Of a stretch of 19,530 bases of DNA, positions 16,194 through 19,530 are shown piece after piece. The notes beneath the pieces are model-generated. The model made no database searches and had not been told where the DNA came from. It saw nothing but the letters and a program-made list of their open reading frames with translations. The position numbers and the translations under genes were made by a program. How positions within the stretch are numbered: position 1 is the stretch's first letter; each line of letters opens with the position of its first letter. This stretch comes from CAZTZY01 sp964617765 (GTDB lineage Bacteria; Pseudomonadota; Gammaproteobacteria; Pseudomonadales; DT-91): the NCBI GenBank assembly GCA_964617765.1, contig CAZTZY010000063.1, forward strand, positions 1 through 19,530, written 5' to 3'.

Positions 16194-17147
16194 TTATTTC
16201 GGAGCCATGTTAGTTGCTGGTCTTTCTTCGGTTTTCGCTTCAGCTTTTACTTCTTCGGGTTTAGGTTGTTTGTCTTTATCGACGGTTTCTGTTGTTACTT
16301 CCAGACCACGAATAATCTCGACGTTGGTGTGAGTTGAAACAGGAGCAGGAGCAACCACAGTTGCAGGGCGTCGCGTAGCGCGTTTGAATACTTTAACCTC
16401 CGGCTCTATGATTTCCTTGATATCTTCAATTTTTAACAGTTCTTTATTGGTGACTACACTCTCTTCAAGAATGGACGCATCAAATTCATTACGTAAAACC
16501 AGATTGATGGTGCCTATCTCCTGTGCCAGTGTGAGGCGCTGGGTGTCATATAAGCTGACTAACAGTGTAACTGCATTGACTACTTTCGGGTCACTTTCAT
16601 CCTGAGCTGAAATCTGGTCTATTCCCAGAACCTGAATGTTTTGCATTAAAACACGCGTTACAGGTTGTTTGTCGTCCTGTCCAGAAATAGTGGTGTGCAG
16701 AACGTCAACATAATCACCCGGTGTAATGAATCCAGCGACACCTGTTACTTCGTTAACGGCAATAGTGATTGCACGCCAGTTTTCAGGAATTCTTGCCGGC
16801 AAGCCACCGCGAGCACCGTGACTAGAGAGTTTGTAGGGGAGAATGGGTTCGCCGGTGCGTATTTCGCCAAGAAGAATCGGAGGTTTATCGCCTAACACAT
16901 CCTCTATTTTGCTATAACTGTCTTCTGGTGCGGTTTTCTCGGGCCAATCCACTATTTTTAAATGCATTTTATCCAGACGCGTACCGGTTTTTACGTTCGC
17001 AGCAGCGACAACAATGGGTTTTGTATTGATAACTTTTGAGGCAGCGCGATAAGAAACTTCTTGCTGGAGATAGTGATTAATCAAGAAGACAGTGATGCCA
17101 CCCATGATCAGAGCTATCGCTAAGGTAATAATGGCCCGTATGTGCAT
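16194..17147 (-). CDS. rcpC: Tad pilus periplasmic assembly protein RcpC (CpaB)
   Basis: RcpC/CpaB is a periplasmic protein anchored in the inner membrane that supports secretin function and pilus assembly. It has 317 residues: one membrane helix (about residues 5-26), a SAF-like domain beginning IVVAAANVKTGTRL (about 45-58), and the GFITPGDYVDVLHT segment (138-151). The last 60 or so residues are a Pro/Lys/Glu-rich tail, probably disordered. A strong AGGAG site precedes the ATG. It follows flp2 after 116 bp and leads directly to rcpA. Confidence 0.92.
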   Translation of the reverse strand: MHIRAIITLAIALIMGGITVFLINHYLQQEVSYRAASKVINTKPIVVAAANVKTGTRLDKMHLKIVDWPEKTAPEDSYSKIEDVLGDKPPILLGEIRTGEPILPYKLSSHGARGGLPARIPENWRAITIAVNEVTGVAGFITPGDYVDVLHTTISGQDDKQPVTRVLMQNIQVLGIDQISAQDESDPKVVNAVTLLVSLYDTQRLTLAQEIGTINLVLRNEFDASILEESVVTNKELLKIEDIKEIIEPEVKVFKRATRRPATVVAPAPVSTHTNVEIIRGLEVTTETVDKDKQPKPEEVKAEAKTEERPATNMAPK

Positions 17148-17263
17148 GGTATACTCCTAAAGTTTACTAATATTCAGCGTTAGTGCTAACCGTTGGATTT
17201 AGCTGGTTTTTATGCTGTGATCCTGGTTAATGATTCATGTAATCCGTTCGTTCACTCTGTCGA

Positions 17264-17455
17264 TTAACCATTCAGGTTACATGCATTGCCGTGATTCAAG
17301 GCAGTGCAGATTTCCTGAAAATTATTGTCAATCTGTAACCCTATCGCTGTCACGGTTACGATAACGGCCAAGGAAATCAGAGCAATAATAAGCCCATATT
17401 CAACCATGGTTGCGCCTGTTTGTTTTTTTGATAATCGCTTATGCAGTAATTTCAC
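17264..17455 (-). CDS. flp2: Flp-type pilin 2 (GTG start)
   Basis: This is a Flp/Fap family type IVb pilin, the building block of Tad pili. From the GTG at 17455 it has 63 residues, the same length as flp1, and has GAGAGG five bases upstream. A GTG at 17473 is also open but has no ribosome site and would extend the leader, so it is disfavoured. The leader MKLLHKRLSKKQTG is cleaved before ATMVEYGLIIALI, with E at mature position 5 and Y at 6. The C-terminus has two cysteines, C50 and C59, in FQEICTALNHGNAC. It is 71% identical (45 of 63) to flp1. Which pilin is major is not decidable here. Confidence 0.93.
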   Translation of the reverse strand: MKLLHKRLSKKQTGATMVEYGLIIALISLAVIVTVTAIGLQIDNNFQEICTALNHGNACNLNG

Positions 17456-17532
17456 TTCTGCCTCTCGTAACACGCGCCAACGGTTAAAAAATGGTATTCC
17501 CTAATGCATTTTGTTATTTACACAAGGTAAAA

Positions 17533-17568
17533 GCATGTGGATGTATTTCTGTAAATACCCCCACATGC
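17533..17568 (-). terminator. Strong hairpin between flp1 and flp2, candidate attenuator
   Basis: The arms at 17533-17548 and 17553-17568 pair around a four-base loop. In the - strand RNA 15 of 16 positions pair, one as G-U, with GCATGTGG at the base. A U4 run follows in the direction of transcription. The placement after flp1 and before flp2 fits a partial terminator or an mRNA-stabilising stem that keeps pilin message above downstream message. Function is inferred. Confidence 0.6.
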
Positions 17569-17590
17569 GCCCACGCTTAAAGCAACAACA

Positions 17591-17615
17591 GCACTCAGTA
17601 CGAAATACTGAATGC
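17591..17615 (-). other. Second hairpin just downstream of flp1
   Basis: GCATTCAGTA and TACTGAGTGC (as read on the - strand) pair over ten positions (one G-U) around a five-base loop, 17 bp past the flp1 stop. No U-tract follows. It may act with the larger hairpin downstream to protect the flp1 mRNA 3' end. Confidence 0.5.
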
Positions 17616-17631
17616 TAAAAGCAATAAAGGA

Positions 17632-17823
17632 TTAATTGCCTAAATCACAAGCTGCACCATCGTTTAGTGCAGTACAAATTGCCTGGAACTTGGTGTCGAG
17701 TTGTAAGCCAACGGCTGTTACGGTCACAATAACTGCCAAAGCAATCAAAGCTACGATCAGTGCGTACTCAACCATAGTGGCGCCAGTTTGTGTCTTGATC
17801 AGTTTTTGATGAAGTTTTTTCAT
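17632..17823 (-). CDS. flp1: Flp-type pilin 1 (first gene of tad operon)
   Basis: This is a Flp-family type IVb prepilin of 63 residues. The leader MKKLHQKLIKTQTG ends in Gly, with cleavage expected before ATMVEYALIVALIALA, the signature Flp segment with mature E5 and Y6. The mature protein would have 49 residues, nearly all of it one hydrophobic helix plus a short C-terminal part with C50 and C59. An AGGAG site lies about eight bases before the ATG. It is the promoter-proximal gene, separated from flp2 by two hairpins, and so is the likely major pilin. It needs a prepilin peptidase encoded outside this window. Confidence 0.95.
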   Translation of the reverse strand: MKKLHQKLIKTQTGATMVEYALIVALIALAVIVTVTAVGLQLDTKFQAICTALNDGAACDLGN

Positions 17824-17903
17824 TTAAATGACTCCTGAAATTAAATTAATAGCCATTTGCTGGCTTGGTGGTTCAATCCTTATGCTCAATTGAACTTGGG
17901 TTA

Positions 17904-17909
17904 ATTTTC
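17904..17909 (-). promoter_or_regulatory. Candidate -10 element of the flp1 promoter
   Basis: On the - strand this reads GAAAAT, matching TATAAT at four of six positions. If it is the -10, the ANR/FNR-like box at 17932-17945 is centred at about -41.5, the classical class II activator position. No consensus -35 lies 17 bp upstream, which fits an activator-dependent promoter. Prediction only. Confidence 0.35.
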
Positions 17910-17931
17910 CAAAATTTAGCGAGACTCGTTA

Positions 17932-17945
17932 TTGATCTTGGTCAA
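17932..17945. promoter_or_regulatory. ANR/FNR-type regulator box
   Basis: TTGAT-CTTG-GTCAA matches the FNR/ANR consensus TTGAT-N4-ATCAA at nine of ten informative positions, and the mismatch G is tolerated in ANR sites of Pseudomonas. It is about 110 bp upstream of the flp1 ATG. FNR-type regulators carry an oxygen-sensitive Fe-S cluster, so the box would link tad expression to oxygen level or Fe-S status. Confidence 0.5.
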
Positions 17946-18075
17946 CAAACAGCATAGTTGTTAAAGCTTTTTAATAATGAAGTCAGAGGGAAGTGCGTTT
18001 TTTGTTTAAATAACTTGTTTATTGAACCAAAAAGCCCTTTTTAGTATTTAATACTGCTAACTGGACAGGAGTTTT

Positions 18076-18189
18076 ATGAGTAATTAGTCTAAGTTTTTAT
18101 TTTTTAATGGGTTTATTCCGGTTATTGCAGTCGTTTCATTTTGGAAAAATCAGGATTTAAAAGACGTGAAAAAGTGGCTTTACGTTTAA
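18076..18189 (+). other. Possible small membrane-protein ORF interrupted by in-frame amber codon
   Basis: AGGAG (18067-18071), then ATG AGT AAT TAG. After the TAG at 18085-18087 the same frame stays open for 33 codons to the TAA at 18187-18189. The product would run FLFFNGFIPVIAVVSFW, a plausible membrane helix, and then a charged tail KNQDLKDVKKW. This looks like a small membrane protein with one nonsense codon at position 4, or a chance open stretch in AT-rich DNA. It has no match that I recognise. If expressed it would need readthrough or suppression. Confidence 0.25.
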
Positions 18190-18227
18190 TGGGTGATAAT
18201 CTCAAAATTTAGCGTAGGGATGTTCTT

Positions 18228-18788
18228 ATGATTTTTAATTCTGTTTTGAGGTATGGCTGGCTAGCTATACTTTTGCATTGGTTATCGGCGCTATTAATCA
18301 GCGGCCTGTTTTTTTCCGGCTTATGGATGGTTGGTCTCGATTATTATGATAGCTGGTACACAAAAGCACCCTTTTGGCATAAAAGTGTAGGGGTGATTTT
18401 TTTTATATTGGCTATATTTCGTTTGTCGTGGCGGTTAATGAATGTTTCGCCCGCAATGGAATTAGGGATGAGTAAGACTGAACGAAGAATCGCCAGACTT
18501 GTCCAATTTTTGTTGTACGGGTTAATGCTTTGTATACCGGTCTCCGGTTATTGGGTATCAACAGCGAAAGGTAATCCCGTTGATGTATTTGGGTGGTTTT
18601 TAGTGCCAGTCACTTTTCAGCTGGATAATTCAACGGATATCTGGAGTGAGATTCATGAAGTGATGGCCTGGTTAATCATTTTATTAGCGGTAATGCATGT
18701 GACGGCCGCCCTAAAACACCATTTTATTAATAAAGATAAAACCCTGTTAAAAATGCTGGGTTTGGAAAAAGGAGATGAAAATGCTTAA
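18228..18788 (+). CDS. Cytochrome b561 (CybB/YceJ family)
   Basis: This di-heme inner-membrane cytochrome b likely transfers electrons between quinone and a periplasmic or superoxide acceptor. The 186-residue protein has four hydrophobic helices (about residues 10-36, 48-70, 90-110 and 145-165). Likely heme histidines are H17, H51, H143 and H157, the spacing of E. coli CybB/YceJ. It overlaps the yceI gene by 8 bp, as a coupled pair. A role in respiration linked to the YceI partner is inference. Confidence 0.88.
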   Translation: MIFNSVLRYGWLAILLHWLSALLISGLFFSGLWMVGLDYYDSWYTKAPFWHKSVGVIFFILAIFRLSWRLMNVSPAMELGMSKTERRIARLVQFLLYGLMLCIPVSGYWVSTAKGNPVDVFGWFLVPVTFQLDNSTDIWSEIHEVMAWLIILLAVMHVTAALKHHFINKDKTLLKMLGLEKGDENA

Positions 18789-19359
18789 ACCTCTACAATC
18801 TATACTGTTGGTCATCTTTTTGATGGGTGCTCCATTTCTGCAGGCGGCTGAATACAAAATTGATACTGAAGGTACCCATGCGTTTGTCCAGTTTCGAATC
18901 AAGCATCTGGGTTATAGCTGGCTTTATGGCAGGTTTGACAAATTTGAAGGTAATTTTAAATATGATGCCAAAAAGCCGGAAACGTCTTCGGTAGCAGTAT
19001 CAATTGATATGAATAGTTTAAACACAAATCATGCCGAGCGTGATAAACACCTCAGGGACGAGCGTTTTTTTGATGTTACCAAGTTTCCTAAGGCAACTTT
19101 TGAGAGTAAGTCCTTTGTGCCGACAGCTGATGGAAAAGCCGGTAAATTGACCGGAGCGCTGACGCTTAAAGGCATTACCAAAGATGTGATTATTGATGTA
19201 GTCATGGTAGGCGGTGGGCCTGATCCCTGGGGAGGTATGCGGCAAGGTTTTTCAGGCAAGACACTGATTACATTGAAAGATTTTGGTATTAATTTTGATC
19301 TTGGTCCGGCTTCCACTACTGCAGAAGTGATGCTGGATGTTGAAGGTGTGAAAAAGTAG
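18781..19359 (+). CDS. yceI: YceI-family periplasmic lipid-binding protein
   Basis: YceI proteins are periplasmic lipocalin-like beta-barrels that bind isoprenoid (polyprenyl or ubiquinone-like) chains. The 192-residue product begins with a signal MLKPLQSILLVIFLMGAPFL, cleaved near QA|AEYK. Family motifs include EYKIDTEGTHAFVQFRIKHL near the start, then MNSLNTNHAERDKHLRDERFFD and FPKATFES. The ATG at 18781 is preferred over the ATG at 18775 because GGAG lies six bases before it and abuts the other. It overlaps the cytochrome gene end by 8 bp, the same order as E. coli yceJ-yceI. It probably belongs to one operon with the cytochrome. Confidence 0.93.
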   Translation: MLKPLQSILLVIFLMGAPFLQAAEYKIDTEGTHAFVQFRIKHLGYSWLYGRFDKFEGNFKYDAKKPETSSVAVSIDMNSLNTNHAERDKHLRDERFFDVTKFPKATFESKSFVPTADGKAGKLTGALTLKGITKDVIIDVVMVGGGPDPWGGMRQGFSGKTLITLKDFGINFDLGPASTTAEVMLDVEGVKK

Positions 19360-19444
19360 GCTAGTTGTGGAGTGACTTTTTGATGATTTTACAATGAGTT
19401 GGGGCTATACCTTAAAGTTCATACCTATTTCGGTGTTTTTTGCG

Positions 19445-19450
19445 TATAAT
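19445..19450 (+). promoter_or_regulatory. Candidate -10 element of the ndk promoter
   Basis: A perfect TATAAT lies 37 bp before the ndk ATG, within GCGTATAATGCTCGG. No convincing -35 is visible about 17 bp upstream. The 128 bp between yceI and ndk would otherwise be empty, so ndk probably has its own promoter here. Confidence 0.5.
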
Positions 19451-19487
19451 GCTCGGCTCATTAAAATCTTATTTCGGAGATCACACT

Positions 19488-19530
19488 ATGGCAGTGGAAC
19501 GTACTTTTTCCATCATCAAGCCTGATGCAG
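19488..19530 (+). CDS. ndk: Nucleoside diphosphate kinase, 3'-truncated by window edge
   Basis: Only 14 residues are present, MAVERTFSIIKPDA, a typical Ndk N-terminus. The enzyme equalises NTP and dNTP pools by moving phosphate from ATP to other nucleoside diphosphates. A GGAG site lies seven bases before the ATG. In Pseudomonas ndk follows iscX directly, so its position marks the right edge of the accessory insertion. Confidence 0.93.
   Translation, partial: MAVERTFSIIKPDA

Larger units (their letters stand above)
17824..18227. other. 404-bp divergent control region between flp1 and the cytochrome b561 gene
   Basis: This AT-rich region must hold the promoters of both the leftward tad operon and the rightward cytochrome b561/yceI pair. 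It contains an ANR/FNR-like site (17932-17945), a 12-bp direct repeat (17910-17921 and 18203-18214), two adjacent small inverted repeats (AAAAAG/CTTTTT at 18029-18042 and AGTATT/AATACT at 18043-18055), and an amber-interrupted short ORF (18076-18189). A GATAAT at 18195-18200 is a possible -10 for the rightward gene, without a good -35. Confidence 0.6.

Noticed and set aside
17166..17192. Short GTTAG-TG-CTAAC repeat in the flp2-rcpC gap
   Set aside because: Only five-base arms with a two-base gap; easily due to chance.
17940..17945. TTGACC on the - strand as the -35 of the flp1 promoter
   Set aside because: At 17-bp spacing the -10 would read TCGCTA, a poor match; the sequence is better explained as half of the ANR/FNR-like box.
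19351..19381. AAAAAGT / ACTTTTT inverted repeat at the end of yceI as a terminator
   Set aside because: The seven-pair AT-rich stem with a 17-base loop that includes the stop codon is too weak to call.
6669..19487. Mobile element ends or attachment sites flanking the tad block
   Set aside because: No integrase, transposase, tRNA gene or flanking direct repeat was seen at either boundary.

Overview
The window reads as chromosomal DNA from a gammaproteobacterium of moderate GC content. The evidence is a complete isc operon with E. coli-like residue numbering (IscR C92/C98/C104/H107, IscS K206/C328, IscU C37/C63/C106), plus the flanking gene ndk, which in Pseudomonas and relatives directly follows iscX. 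A Cellvibrio/Saccharophagus-like or other non-enteric marine or soil gammaproteobacterium is my guess, but the sequence alone does not fix the genus.

Layout. (1) 1-957: the 3' part of cysK, cysteine synthase. (2) 958-1183: an iscR control region with two good sigma70-type promoters and two IscR type-1-like boxes spaced exactly 25 bp apart. (3) 1184-6668, + strand: iscR-iscS-iscU-iscA-hscB-hscA-fdx-iscX, the housekeeping Fe-S cluster assembly operon. HscB uses a TTG start, and a hairpin separates iscA from hscB. (4) 6719-17823, - strand: a 13-gene Tad/Flp (type IVc) pilus locus read from right to left: two flp pilins, rcpC/cpaB, rcpA/cpaC secretin, a small lipoprotein, a TadG-like protein, two TadE/F-like pseudopilins, tadZ/cpaE, tadA/cpaF, tadB, tadC and tadD. 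No prepilin peptidase gene (tadV/cpaA) is present. (5) 17824-18227: a 404-bp divergent control region with an ANR/FNR-like box placed as expected for class II activation of flp1, a 12-bp repeat near both divergent genes, and a possible small membrane-protein ORF interrupted by an in-frame amber codon. (6) 18228-19359, + strand: a cytochrome b561 and an overlapping YceI-family periplasmic protein, the same pairing as E. coli yceJ-yceI. (7) 19488-end: the start of ndk.

How the parts work together. CysK makes cysteine and IscS takes sulfur from it. IscU scaffolds the cluster, HscA/HscB release it, Fdx supplies electrons, IscA and IscX are accessory, and IscR senses cluster status and controls the operon. 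The Tad locus encodes an inner-membrane motor and platform (TadA, TadB, TadC), a polar-localisation ATPase (TadZ), an outer-membrane secretin with its periplasmic partner (RcpA, RcpC), a pilotin-like TPR lipoprotein (TadD), minor pseudopilins and two Flp major pilins for surface attachment. Relative to the iscX-ndk neighbourhood of Pseudomonas, the Tad locus and the cytochrome b561/yceI pair together look like one accessory insertion of about 12.8 kb. No integrase, IS, tRNA gene, CRISPR array or clear flanking repeat was seen.

I did not find a wholly new system. The least explained items are the small lipoprotein in the rcpB/cpaD position, the two hairpins between flp1 and flp2, the ANR/FNR-like site and the amber-interrupted small ORF.
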